A stretch of DNA of 64,000 nucleotides, taken from assembly GCA_041060555.1 (NCBI GenBank), contig JBEUDS010000008.1, one strand, 5' to 3'. The translations under genes and the position numbers were made by a program. This DNA comes from CAUJIW01 sp963205175. GTDB taxonomy: Bacteria > Pseudomonadota > Alphaproteobacteria > Sphingomonadales > Sphingomonadaceae. Under the pieces are notes generated by a model. It saw only the letters and a list, made by a program, of their open reading frames with translations. It did no database searches and was not told the origin of the DNA. This document shows, one piece after another, positions 9,302 through 17,452 of this stretch (the first letter of the stretch is position 1; each line of letters starts with the position of its first letter).

Positions 9302-9910
9302 CTACAGGCAGAGATTGAAAGCGATGGAAATCCGCCGCGCCGGGCCGTGGTAGGGGCGCACGGCGTGCAACAGCCAGGAGGGGAACAGGATCAGCTCGCC
9401 GGTCGCCGGCTGCAGCCGCTCCCACAGGCCGGCGGTGACGCAGCCCTCGAAGGCGGCCTTGAGCTGCGGGGCATACATGGTCGGCATGGTGCCGCGCGGG
9501 TCGTGGAACTCCAGCTCGCCGCCGGCCGCCGCGCCAAGATCGTCGGCCGCCACATAATAGACGCACGACCAGTAGGCGCCGGGGTGGGCGTGCATGTCGT
9601 TGGCGTCACCCGCGCCATTGACGTTGACCCAGGCATTGACCCGCCACGGCACCCCACGACGCACCAGCGCGCCATCCTCCACCAGCACCGTCACCCGGTC
9701 GGCCAACGCGCAGACGGCGGCGACCAGCCGCCGGGCCGGCGCGCCACCCCAGGCGGGAAAGTCGTCGTCGGACTGCCAGCCGCCGAGGTTGCTCTTGGCG
9801 ACGGAGGGATAGCCGGCGATGCGGGCGTCGATCTGCGCGGTCAACTCGGCATTGAGCGCCACGGCATCCGGCAGGCGGGCGCGCACCACCGGGGTGGGAA
9901 ACAGCGACAT
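9302..9910 (-). CDS. Putative 2OG-Fe(II) oxygenase (TIGR02466-like)
   Basis: The chosen start gives 202 residues beginning MSLFPTPVV, the common N-terminus of this family. Longer starts at 9958 and GTG 10015 are possible. A double-stranded beta-helix metal site is visible: MHAHPGAYWSCVYYV supplies the first histidines, LFPSWLLHAVRPY the distal His, and RRISIAFN the 2-oxoglutarate-binding Arg. It is likely an iron- and 2-oxoglutarate-dependent hydroxylase of unknown substrate. It converges on the ACT gene. Confidence 0.85.
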   Translation of the reverse strand: MSLFPTPVVRARLPDAVALNAELTAQIDARIAGYPSVAKSNLGGWQSDDDFPAWGGAPARRLVAAVCALADRVTVLVEDGALVRRGVPWRVNAWVNVNGAGDANDMHAHPGAYWSCVYYVAADDLGAAAGGELEFHDPRGTMPTMYAPQLKAAFEGCVTAGLWERLQPATGELILFPSWLLHAVRPYHGPARRISIAFNLCL

Positions 9911-10090
9911 CGCCTGGACGATATCCACCTCTGGCACCACCGCCGCCTGCCCGCCCATCTGCCCCCGACTCTCGAACCATGTCTCCACGGGCGAACAATC
10001 CGTCCGTGCTGTCACGGGGTTACGTGGGCGTATCCGGTGATCCTTCGGCAGGCGCGACCGGTCAGGCCACCGGCCTCGACCGCAGGCGAC

Positions 10091-10990
10091 TTAGGCCGCC
10101 TGCCAGCGGACGTAGAGCGCGGTGGGCACCAGCAGGCCGCGCGGGCCGCCCTCGCGGATCGCCATCTCGCCGCAGGTGACGCGGCCACCGAAGCCGGCCA
10201 GCGCTTCGGCCAGTGCCTGGCCGAAGGCGAGTGCCGAGGCGCGGATGGCATAGACCGTCAGCACCAGAAACAGCGGCTGGTCCACCAGCAGCTCGCGGCA
10301 CAGCCGCAGCAGCTCCGGCAGTTGCTCGAACAGCTTGAACACCTCGCCCTGGGGGCCGCGCCCGAACTTGGGCGGATCGAGGATGATACCCTGATAACGC
10401 CGGCCGCGCCGCACCTCGCGGGCCAGGAACTTGCCGGCATCCTCGACGATCCAGCGCAGCGGCGCGTCCTCCAGCCCGGAGAGCTTCTGGTTCTCCACCG
10501 CCGCCGAGATCGCCTTCTTCGAGGCGTCGACATGGGTGACCCGGGCGCCGGCCTGGGCACAGGTGAGACTGGCAAGGCCTGTATAACCAAAAAGGTTCAG
10601 CACCTCGATCGGTCGCGCCGTGTCGGCGGCGCGGGCGTCGCGGATCAGCCCGGCCATCCAGTCCCACTGCGGCGCCATGTCGGGGAAGAAGGCGAGATGG
10701 CGAAACGGCGTGCAGGCGGCCCAGAACTTCATGTCGCCGCGCGCCAGCGGCCAGGCGTCCGGCACCTCGTTGGCGAACTGCCAGCGGCCGGTATCCTCGG
10801 TGTTGCCGGGAACGAACTCGCCGTCGGCGCGCCAGTTGGCCTTGGCCGGCTTCCACAGCGCCTGCGGTTCGGGGCGGATGAAGCGGTAGCGGCCGTAGCG
10901 CTCCAGCTTGCGGCCGTCACCACTGTCCAGCAGCTCGAAATCCCCCCACGGTTCCGTGACCAGCAGGTCCAGACGCGGCTCCAGCTTCAT
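10091..10990 (-). CDS. Class I SAM-dependent methyltransferase (RlmI/RlmK-like)
   Basis: In this 299-residue protein the SAM-binding region is VLNLFGYTGLASLTCAQAGARVTHVDASKKA and the catalytic motif is ILDPPKFGRGPQGEVFK, as in the rRNA m5C/m2G methyltransferases of the RlmI group. No PUA domain is present, so the target is uncertain. It is the last gene of a thrC-peptidase-methyltransferase run and overlaps the peptidase gene by 4 nt (ATGA). Confidence 0.9.
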   Translation of the reverse strand: MKLEPRLDLLVTEPWGDFELLDSGDGRKLERYGRYRFIRPEPQALWKPAKANWRADGEFVPGNTEDTGRWQFANEVPDAWPLARGDMKFWAACTPFRHLAFFPDMAPQWDWMAGLIRDARAADTARPIEVLNLFGYTGLASLTCAQAGARVTHVDASKKAISAAVENQKLSGLEDAPLRWIVEDAGKFLAREVRRGRRYQGIILDPPKFGRGPQGEVFKLFEQLPELLRLCRELLVDQPLFLVLTVYAIRASALAFGQALAEALAGFGGRVTCGEMAIREGGPRGLLVPTALYVRWQAA

Positions 10991-12246
10991 TGCAGCCGGG
11001 CCTGCAGCCGGTCGATCGCCGGCACGTCGACCGACGGGCCGACGCTGGCCATGGCCAGCGGTCCGGCGGTCAGCATCCGCTGGGCGGCGGCGGAGACCTC
11101 GGCGAGCGTCACCGCGTCGATGCGCTCGATGATCTCGGCGGTGGGCACGACGCGGTTGTAGATCAGCAGCTGGCGGCCGAGCTGTTCCGACAGGCCGGCA
11201 CAGCTCTCCAGCCCCATGAACACCGATGCCTTGAGCTGGGCCTTGGCGCGGTCCAGCTCGGCGGCGGCGAGATCGGTGGCGGCGCCGAGCAGGGTGTCCA
11301 GCGTCAGGTGCACCGCCTCGCCCGCCGTCTCCGGCCCGGTGCCGAGATAGAGCGTCATCAGCCCGGTGTCGGCGAACGGCGCCAGGTAGCTGTAGATGGA
11401 ATAGACCAGCCCGCGTTCCTCGCGCACCGCCTGGAACAGGCGGGACGACATGCCGCCGCCCAGCGCCGTCGAGAACAGCATCAGCGGGTAATAGTCGTCA
11501 TGCAGCGCCGGCACGCCGGGCAGCGCCAGCGTCACGTGGGTCTGTTCCGACTCCCGCTCGTCGCGGTGCTCGCCGCCGCCGTAGCGGGCCGCCTCGTGCA
11601 CCGGCCGGGCGCCGGCGGGGATCATGCCCAGCCGCTCGCGCGCCATCCCGACCAGGGCCGCGTGGTCGACCTTGCCGGCGGCCGCCAGCACCATCGAGTG
11701 GCCCCGGTAGTGCCCGGTGAGCCAGTCGCGCATGTCGGTATCGCTGAGCGCCTGGATGCTCTCCTCGGTGCCCAGAATCGAGCGGCCGAGCAGCTGGCCG
11801 GGGTAGGCCACTTCCTGCAGGTTATCGAAGATGATGTCGTCGGGCGTGTCGCGCGCCTGCCCCAGTTCCTGCAGCACCACCTCGCGCTCGCGCGCCAGTT
11901 CGCCGGCATCGAACAGCGGCTCGGTGACGAGGTCGGCGATCATATCGACACCCAGCGGCAGATCGTCGGCCAGCACGCGGGCATAGAAACTGGTCTGGTC
12001 GCGCCCGGTATAGGCGTTGAGCTGCCCGCCCACCGCCTCGATCTCCTCGGCGATCTGCCGGGCGGTGCGCCGGCGGGTGCCCTTGAACACCATGTGTTCG
12101 AGCATGTGGGCGACGCCGTGCGCCGCCTGCGGCTCCAGCCGCGAGCCGGTATCGACGTAGAGGCCCACCGCCGCCGTCTCCAGCCCCGGCATGGCGAGGC
12201 TCGCCACCCTGAGGCCATTATCGAGCGTGGTGACGATCGCCGTCAT
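10987..12246 (-). CDS. M16-family zinc metallopeptidase (processing-peptidase-like)
   Basis: The 419-residue protein carries the inverted zinc motif HxxEH at H47-E50-H51 (HMLEHMVFKGT), near the N-terminus as in mitochondrial processing peptidase beta and bacterial PqqL-like enzymes. A full second M16 domain follows. The probable role is peptide degradation in cytosol or periplasm; no signal peptide is seen. It overlaps thrC and the methyltransferase gene by 4 nt each. The thrC-M16 adjacency is common in alphaproteobacteria. Confidence 0.95.
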   Translation of the reverse strand: MTAIVTTLDNGLRVASLAMPGLETAAVGLYVDTGSRLEPQAAHGVAHMLEHMVFKGTRRRTARQIAEEIEAVGGQLNAYTGRDQTSFYARVLADDLPLGVDMIADLVTEPLFDAGELAREREVVLQELGQARDTPDDIIFDNLQEVAYPGQLLGRSILGTEESIQALSDTDMRDWLTGHYRGHSMVLAAAGKVDHAALVGMARERLGMIPAGARPVHEAARYGGGEHRDERESEQTHVTLALPGVPALHDDYYPLMLFSTALGGGMSSRLFQAVREERGLVYSIYSYLAPFADTGLMTLYLGTGPETAGEAVHLTLDTLLGAATDLAAAELDRAKAQLKASVFMGLESCAGLSEQLGRQLLIYNRVVPTAEIIERIDAVTLAEVSAAAQRMLTAGPLAMASVGPSVDVPAIDRLQARLQ

Positions 12247-13640
12247 TCGGCCATGCGCTCGGCGATGAAGGCCTCCACCGCCGCCAGATCGTTGGGCAGC
12301 GTGGTGTAGCGCTCCTCGCGGTCGAACAGGCCCTGGGCACGCGGCGGCATCGCCGGCCGCTGGCCGGTCGCCCGTTCCACCGCATCGCGGAACTTGGCCG
12401 GATGCGCGGTGGACAGCGTCACCACCGGAATGTGGCGATCGGCCGGCGCCTGGGCCCAGGCCGCCGCCACGCCGACGGCGGTGTGCGGATCGAGCACCAG
12501 GCCGCTTTCGGCATAGACCCGGCGCAGGCTGAGCGCGGTGTCGTCCTCGTCGGCGCTGAAGGAGACGAACAGCCTGGCCGCCGTGGCCCGCTGGTCGGCG
12601 TTGAGGTGCATCCGCCGGTTCTTCTCGAAGTCGGCCATGGTCGCCGCCAGCGCGGTGCCGTCGCGGCCGTGCAGATCGAACAGCAGCCGCTCGAAGTTCG
12701 ACGAGATCTGGATGTCCATCGACGGCGAGCTGGTGGGCGCCACGGTGCCGACCGAATAGTCGCCCTTGGTCAGCGCCCGGTGCAGGATGTCGTTGGTGTT
12801 GGTGGCGACGATCAGCCGCTCAATCGGCAGGCCCATGGCGTGGGCGATGTAGCCGGCGAACACGTCGCCGAAATTGCCGGTGGGCACCGAGAAGGCGACC
12901 TGGCGTTCCGGCGCCCCCAGCCGCACGGCGGCGTAGAAGTAATAGACCACCTGCACCAGCAGCCGGGTCCAGTTGATCGAGTTCACCGCCGACAGCCGGT
13001 GCCGGTCGCGGAACGGCTGGTCGTTGAACATCGCCTTCACCAGCGCCTGGCAGTCGTCGAAGGTGCCCTGGATCGCCACGTTATGGACGTTGGGCGCCAT
13101 CACCGTGGTCATCTGCCGGCGCTGCACGTCGGACACCCGGCCCTGCGGGTGCAGCATGACGATGTCGAGATTGTCCCGCCCGGCCAGCGCGTGGATCGCC
13201 GCCGAGCCGGTGTCGCCGGAGGTGGCGCCGATCACCGTCAGGTGCTCGTTGCGGGTGGCGAGGAAACGCTCGAACAGCAGGCCCAGCACCTGCAGCGCGA
13301 AGTCCTTGAAGGCCAGCGTCGGGCCATGGAACAGCTCCAGGATCCAGTGCCGTTCGTCGAGCTGCTTGAGCGGCGCCACCGCCTTGTGGTCGAAGTGACC
13401 GTAGGCCTCGGTGAGCAGCGCCCGCAGGTCCGCCTCCGGCAGCGCGCCGCCGAGGAACGGGGTGAGGATGCGCACCGCCGTCTCGACATAGGACAGCCCG
13501 GCAAGGTCGCGGATCTCGGCCGGCGACAGGGTAGGGATGGACTCCGGCACATAGAGGCCGCCGTCGCGGGCAAGGCCCGCCAGCGTCACTTCCTCGAAGG
13601 TCAAGGCCGGAGCAGCGCCCCGCGTACTGATATATTTCAC
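12243..13640 (-). CDS. thrC: Threonine synthase
   Basis: This PLP enzyme of 465 residues converts O-phospho-homoserine to threonine, the last step of the pathway. The PLP lysine is K112 in PTLAFKDFALQ. The GTG start at 13640 gives the canonical MKYISTRGAAP N-terminus and was preferred over an upstream in-frame start at 13661. It is cotranscribed with the M16 peptidase downstream and may read through from the oxidase block upstream. Confidence 0.97.
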   Translation of the reverse strand: MKYISTRGAAPALTFEEVTLAGLARDGGLYVPESIPTLSPAEIRDLAGLSYVETAVRILTPFLGGALPEADLRALLTEAYGHFDHKAVAPLKQLDERHWILELFHGPTLAFKDFALQVLGLLFERFLATRNEHLTVIGATSGDTGSAAIHALAGRDNLDIVMLHPQGRVSDVQRRQMTTVMAPNVHNVAIQGTFDDCQALVKAMFNDQPFRDRHRLSAVNSINWTRLLVQVVYYFYAAVRLGAPERQVAFSVPTGNFGDVFAGYIAHAMGLPIERLIVATNTNDILHRALTKGDYSVGTVAPTSSPSMDIQISSNFERLLFDLHGRDGTALAATMADFEKNRRMHLNADQRATAARLFVSFSADEDDTALSLRRVYAESGLVLDPHTAVGVAAAWAQAPADRHIPVVTLSTAHPAKFRDAVERATGQRPAMPPRAQGLFDREERYTTLPNDLAAVEAFIAERMAE

Positions 13641-13664
13641 GTCACTGCCACCGAATCGCAAAAA

Positions 13665-14384
13665 TCAAGAGCGGCGGACTGTATCGTCCGACTTCTCGCG
13701 CTGCAACATGCGCCAGCGTCGTAGATAGAGCCCGTAGATCACCGCCAGAACGGCGGCGAAGGCAAACCACTGGACGGCATAGGCCCGGTGGTTATTGGGC
13801 ACCGCCGCCACGCTGAGCGGGCTGGGCTCGGGCCAGGCCGCGCCGTCGGCCGCATCCAGGCGCACCGCCTGGACGAAATAGCGCGGCTCGACACCGGGAA
13901 AATCCGCCGCGGACGGCCGCCGGGCGCCCGCCAGCCGTTCCATCGCCGTGGCCGGCTGCCAGGTCCGGGCAACGCCGGCGGCGGCAAGGCGCGCACCGGT
14001 CAGGTCCGGCGCGGGTGCCCGGAAGGGAAGCCAGCCGAGATCAACCACCAGGGCGCGGTCAGCGGCGCGGCATGGCACGAAGAGATGCTGGCCGGCCTCG
14101 CCTTGGGCATTGCCGCCGGCAAAAGTCAGCCCGCGCGCCATCACCTCGCAGTCCAGCCGCACACGGCGGAACTCCAGTGCCGCCGGTTCGTCCACCGGCA
14201 GATCGGCGAGGCGTACCGGCGCCACGGCGCTGTTGGCGCGATAGCGGGCGAGCAGCGCCTCCTTCCAGCCGGCGCGCTGAACCTGCCACAGACCAAGCGC
14301 CAGCAGCACGGCGAGCATGACCGCCATGGTGAGGGAGGGCAGGAGCGGATAACGCCGCGCCACGGATCGGTCCCTAGCCGTCAT
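13665..14384 (-). CDS. SURF1-family cytochrome oxidase assembly protein
   Basis: This 239-residue inner-membrane protein has a helix near each end (TMAVMLAVLLALGLWQVQRAGWKEALL and YAVQWFAFAAVLAVIYGLYLRRW). The conserved LGLWQVQRAGWK, DLGWLPF and NNHRAYAVQWF segments identify SURF1, which helps insert haem a into oxidase subunit I. ATG 14384 was chosen because upstream residues are low quality; it overlaps the DUF983 gene by 11 nt. Confidence 0.93.
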   Translation of the reverse strand: MTARDRSVARRYPLLPSLTMAVMLAVLLALGLWQVQRAGWKEALLARYRANSAVAPVRLADLPVDEPAALEFRRVRLDCEVMARGLTFAGGNAQGEAGQHLFVPCRAADRALVVDLGWLPFRAPAPDLTGARLAAAGVARTWQPATAMERLAGARRPSAADFPGVEPRYFVQAVRLDAADGAAWPEPSPLSVAAVPNNHRAYAVQWFAFAAVLAVIYGLYLRRWRMLQREKSDDTVRRS

Positions 14385-14763
14385 CCGAACGCCGGCCCTC
14401 GCGAGCCTGATTGGCGTATTCCGAGCCCAGCAGGGCGGCCTTGATGAAATGCAGCGACAGCACGGTGAGCACCACCAGCGTCGGCACCCACACCAGCGCA
14501 TGGACCCACCAGGGCGGCCGTACCGCCATGTCGAGCCACAGCGCCCCCACGGCGATGATGGTCCCGACGATGAAGATGGCAAAGGCCGCCGGTCCGTCGC
14601 CAACGTTGAAGTCGCCGTAATCCAGTCCGCACGCCCGGCAACGGTCGCCCAGTTTCAGCGGGCCGGTGAACAACCGGCCCTGACCACAACGCGGACAGCG
14701 GCCCTTGAGCGCGTGGCCGATGGCCACACCCTTGTCGGGGATAAGATCAGCCGGGTTGGTCAT
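14374..14763 (-). CDS. DUF983 family membrane protein
   Basis: The 129-residue protein has a zinc-ribbon-like motif near the N-terminus (CPRCGQG ... CRACGLDYGDF) followed by two membrane helices (AIFIVGTIIAVGALWL and ALVWVPTLVVLTVLSL). DUF983 genes are regularly found beside ctaE and SURF1 in alphaproteobacteria, which suggests a role in oxidase biogenesis. The start at 14763 was chosen by family fit. The upstream gap holds a hairpin. Confidence 0.9.
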   Translation of the reverse strand: MTNPADLIPDKGVAIGHALKGRCPRCGQGRLFTGPLKLGDRCRACGLDYGDFNVGDGPAAFAIFIVGTIIAVGALWLDMAVRPPWWVHALVWVPTLVVLTVLSLHFIKAALLGSEYANQAREGRRSDDG

Positions 14764-14786
14764 GCGCGCCTCCTTCAAACGGCAAC

Positions 14787-14806
14787 GCCCCGGACCAGGC
14801 CGGGGC
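14787..14806 (-). terminator. Hairpin between ctaE and the DUF983 gene
   Basis: A 7-bp perfect stem, GCCCCGG-N6-CCGGGGC, lies in the 67-nt gap. There is no T-run, so it may be a partial terminator or an RNA-stability element that sets the level of the downstream assembly genes. Confidence 0.4.
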
Positions 14807-14830
14807 GCGCCATGGACTGCATGGACGGGC

Positions 14831-15679
14831 TTAGTGGCCGGCGCCGTGCATGACCGCCGCGCCGAAGTCGCTGCCCCACAGGTAGATGGACAGGAACAGG
14901 AACAGCCACACCACATCGACGAAGTGCCAGTACCAGGCCGCAGCCTCGAAGCCGAAGTGGTGGTTCGACTTGAAGTGGCCCTTGTAGGCGCGGATCAGGC
15001 AGACCGCCAGGAAGATGGTGCCGACGATGACATGGAAACCGTGGAAGCCGGTGGCCATGAAGAAGGTGGCGCCATAGACGTGGCCGGAGAAGGTGAAGGC
15101 CGCATGGTGATATTCATAGGCCTGCACGCAGCTGAAGATGAAGCCGAGAATGACGGTGCACCACAGGCCGTTCTTCAGGCCGTCACGATCACCCTCCAGC
15201 AGCGCGTGGTGCGCCCAGGTGACGGTAGTGCCCGAGAGCAGCAGGATCAGGGTGTTCAGCAGCGGGAACAGGAAGGGGTCCAGCAGCTCGATGTCCTTGG
15301 GCGGCCAGGTGGCGCCGGTGACGTCGGCCACCGCCTGATAGCCGTCGGGGAACAGCGAGAAGTGGAAATAGGCCCAGAACCAGGCGACGAAGAACATCAC
15401 TTCCGAGGCAATGAACAGGATCACGCCATAGCGATGGTGCATCTGCACCACCGGCGTATGTGCGCCCTGGTGCTCCGCCTCGTCGACGACGTCCGACCAC
15501 CAGGCATACATGGTGTAGAGGATGCCGGCGAGGCCGAGAGCGAACAGGTACGGACCGACACTGGCGTCGCGCATCCAGGAGATCGCGCCCAGCGCCATGG
15601 CGAGCGCCGAGAACGAGGCAATGATCGGCCACGGGCTCGGATCGACCAGATGATAATCGTGTTGCTTAACAGCCGCCAT
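14831..15679 (-). CDS. ctaE: Cytochrome c oxidase subunit III
   Basis: This 282-residue integral membrane subunit of the aa3-type oxidase has about seven helices. Diagnostic stretches are KQHDYHLVDPSPWPI at the N-terminus, FFVAWFWAYFHFSL, and GFHGFHVIVGTIFLAVCLIR followed by YWHFVDVVWLFLF. It lies downstream of ctaG in the same transcriptional direction, 17 nt apart. Confidence 0.98.
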   Translation of the reverse strand: MAAVKQHDYHLVDPSPWPIIASFSALAMALGAISWMRDASVGPYLFALGLAGILYTMYAWWSDVVDEAEHQGAHTPVVQMHHRYGVILFIASEVMFFVAWFWAYFHFSLFPDGYQAVADVTGATWPPKDIELLDPFLFPLLNTLILLLSGTTVTWAHHALLEGDRDGLKNGLWCTVILGFIFSCVQAYEYHHAAFTFSGHVYGATFFMATGFHGFHVIVGTIFLAVCLIRAYKGHFKSNHHFGFEAAAWYWHFVDVVWLFLFLSIYLWGSDFGAAVMHGAGH

Positions 15680-15696
15680 TGTCCATGGTCCTCTCT

Positions 15697-16332
15697 TTAC
15701 GAACGTGTCGCCCCCTTGACCGCCGCGGATGTCTGGGAAGTCCGTTGCGTCGCGTCGGCCGGCTTATCCATCTTGTAGAACGTGTAGCTCAGCGTGATTT
15801 CGCTGATCTTGCGCGCCTGCGGGTCATCGAGAATGGCCGGATCGACAAAATACACCACCGGCATGTCGATGGCCTGACCCGGCTCAAGCTTCTGCTCGGT
15901 GAAGCAGAAGCACTCGATCTTGTTGAAATACTGCCCGGCAATGTCGGGCGTGACGTTGAACACCGCCTGACCGGAAACCGGTTCGCCGCTGTTGTTCACG
16001 GCCTTGTAGAAGGCCAGCTTCTGTTCGCCGATCTTCAGCGTCTGGGCGGTCTGCTCCGGCATGAAGCCCCAGCCCAGGCCGGGGGCGACGTTGGCGTCGA
16101 AGCGCACGCTGATGGTTTGGCCCGTCACCCGGGTCGGCGCCGCATCGGCGCGCTGGGTGGTGCCCCCGAACCCGGTCACCTGACAGAACATCTGATAGAG
16201 CGGCACCGCGGCGTAGGACATGCCGACCATGCCGGCGACCACGCCAAAGGCGATCATGCCGACACGGCGATTGCGCCGCGCCAGGGCATGGGTGCCGGCG
16301 TCGTCCGGCGGCGGGGTTTCGGTCGCGCTCAC
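15697..16332 (-). CDS. ctaG: Cytochrome c oxidase copper-assembly protein CtaG/Cox11
   Basis: The protein has 211 residues. One N-terminal membrane anchor (VGMIAFGVVAGMVGMSYAAVPLYQMFCQ) is followed by a periplasmic immunoglobulin-like domain with the copper-binding CFCF motif (KIECFCFTEQ). It delivers copper to the CuB site of subunit I. The start overlaps the stop of the small upstream protein by 4 nt. Confidence 0.97.
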   Translation of the reverse strand: MSATETPPPDDAGTHALARRNRRVGMIAFGVVAGMVGMSYAAVPLYQMFCQVTGFGGTTQRADAAPTRVTGQTISVRFDANVAPGLGWGFMPEQTAQTLKIGEQKLAFYKAVNNSGEPVSGQAVFNVTPDIAGQYFNKIECFCFTEQKLEPGQAIDMPVVYFVDPAILDDPQARKISEITLSYTFYKMDKPADATQRTSQTSAAVKGATRS

Positions 16333-16487
16333 GTGTTCACCCCGATGCGGGCGATAGTGATGAGGTAGAACAGCACGACCATGGCCACCAGTACCGCGAG
16401 CAGCGCCCAGTTGCGGCCGCGCCGCTTGGCGGCGAACTCCTCGTCGGCCTGCTTGCGGGCGACCGGATCATGCTCGGCGCCGCTCAT
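16329..16487 (-). CDS. Small oxidase-cluster membrane protein (CoxF-like)
   Basis: This 52-residue protein has a charged N-terminus (MSGAEHDPVARKQADEEFAAKR...) and a single helix (ALLAVLVAMVVLFYLITIARI). It overlaps ctaB and ctaG by 4 nt each, so it belongs to the oxidase operon. Similar small proteins sit at the same place in other alphaproteobacteria. The function is unknown; it is probably an assembly or stability factor. Confidence 0.88.
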   Translation of the reverse strand: MSGAEHDPVARKQADEEFAAKRRGRNWALLAVLVAMVVLFYLITIARIGVNT

Positions 16488-17446
16488 GCCGCGACTCCCG
16501 CCAGGCGATCGGCGACCAGCGCCGCGAACAGCACGAACAGGTAGAGAATGGAAAACCCGAACAGCAGCTTGGGCGCCTTGAGGTCCGTGCCACGCCACAC
16601 CCGCCAGGCGCCGGCGAGGAACAGCACGCCCAACCCGCTGGCGGTCAGGCCGTAGACCGCGCCGGTCAGGCCGAGCGCCCAGGGCGCGACGGAGGCCGCC
16701 ACCAGCGCCCAGGTGTAGAGCCAGATCTGCAGCCGGGTGACCCGCTCGCCGGCCACCACCGGCAGCATCGGAATGCCGGCACGCTCATAATCCTTGCAGG
16801 CGAACAGCGCCAGCGACCAGAAGTGCGGCGGGGTCCAGAGGAAGATGATGGCGAACAGCAGCACCGGCAGCGTCGAGACGTCGCCGGTCACCGCCGCCCA
16901 GCCGATCAGCGGCGGGAAGGCGCCGGCCGCGCCACCGATGACGATGTTCTGCGGCGTCCGGCGCTTCAGCCATACCGTGTAGACGTGGGTGTAGAACAGG
17001 ATGGAGCCCAGCAGCAGCCCGGCCGCCAGCCAGTTGATCGCCAGCCCCATGATCGCAACCGATGCCCCCGCGAGCGCGACAGCGAACGCCAGCGCCTCGG
17101 CGGGCTCGATTCGCCCGGCCGGAATCGGCCGGCTGGCGGTCCGGCGCATCAGGGCGTCGGTATCGCTCTCGAACCACTGGTTGAAGGCACCGGCGGCACC
17201 CGCGCCCACGGCGATGCACAGCAGCGCCGTCAAGGCCAGCGTCGGATGCAGCGACCCGGGTGCTGCCAGCAGGCCGCACAGGCCGGTGAACACCACCAGA
17301 CTGACCACCCGGGGTTTCAGCAGTTCCAGGTAATCGCGCCAGTCGGCCACCGGCACGGCACGCCAGTCGGCCCCGGCGGATGCCGGGGCCGATGCGTAGG
17401 CGGATGCGACGGAGTCTGTCACGACTGCACGGTCCCTTGTCGTCAA
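16484..17446 (-). CDS. ctaB: Protoheme IX farnesyltransferase (haem O synthase)
   Basis: This 320-residue UbiA-type prenyltransferase adds a farnesyl group to haem b, giving haem O on the route to haem a. The first Asp-rich motif is NQWFESDTDALMRRT and about eight or nine membrane helices follow. YERAGIPMLPVVAGE marks the second conserved loop. It is 6 nt from ctaD. Confidence 0.97.
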   Translation of the reverse strand: MTTRDRAVVTDSVASAYASAPASAGADWRAVPVADWRDYLELLKPRVVSLVVFTGLCGLLAAPGSLHPTLALTALLCIAVGAGAAGAFNQWFESDTDALMRRTASRPIPAGRIEPAEALAFAVALAGASVAIMGLAINWLAAGLLLGSILFYTHVYTVWLKRRTPQNIVIGGAAGAFPPLIGWAAVTGDVSTLPVLLFAIIFLWTPPHFWSLALFACKDYERAGIPMLPVVAGERVTRLQIWLYTWALVAASVAPWALGLTGAVYGLTASGLGVLFLAGAWRVWRGTDLKAPKLLFGFSILYLFVLFAALVADRLAGVAA

Positions 17447-17452
17447 CGCTGC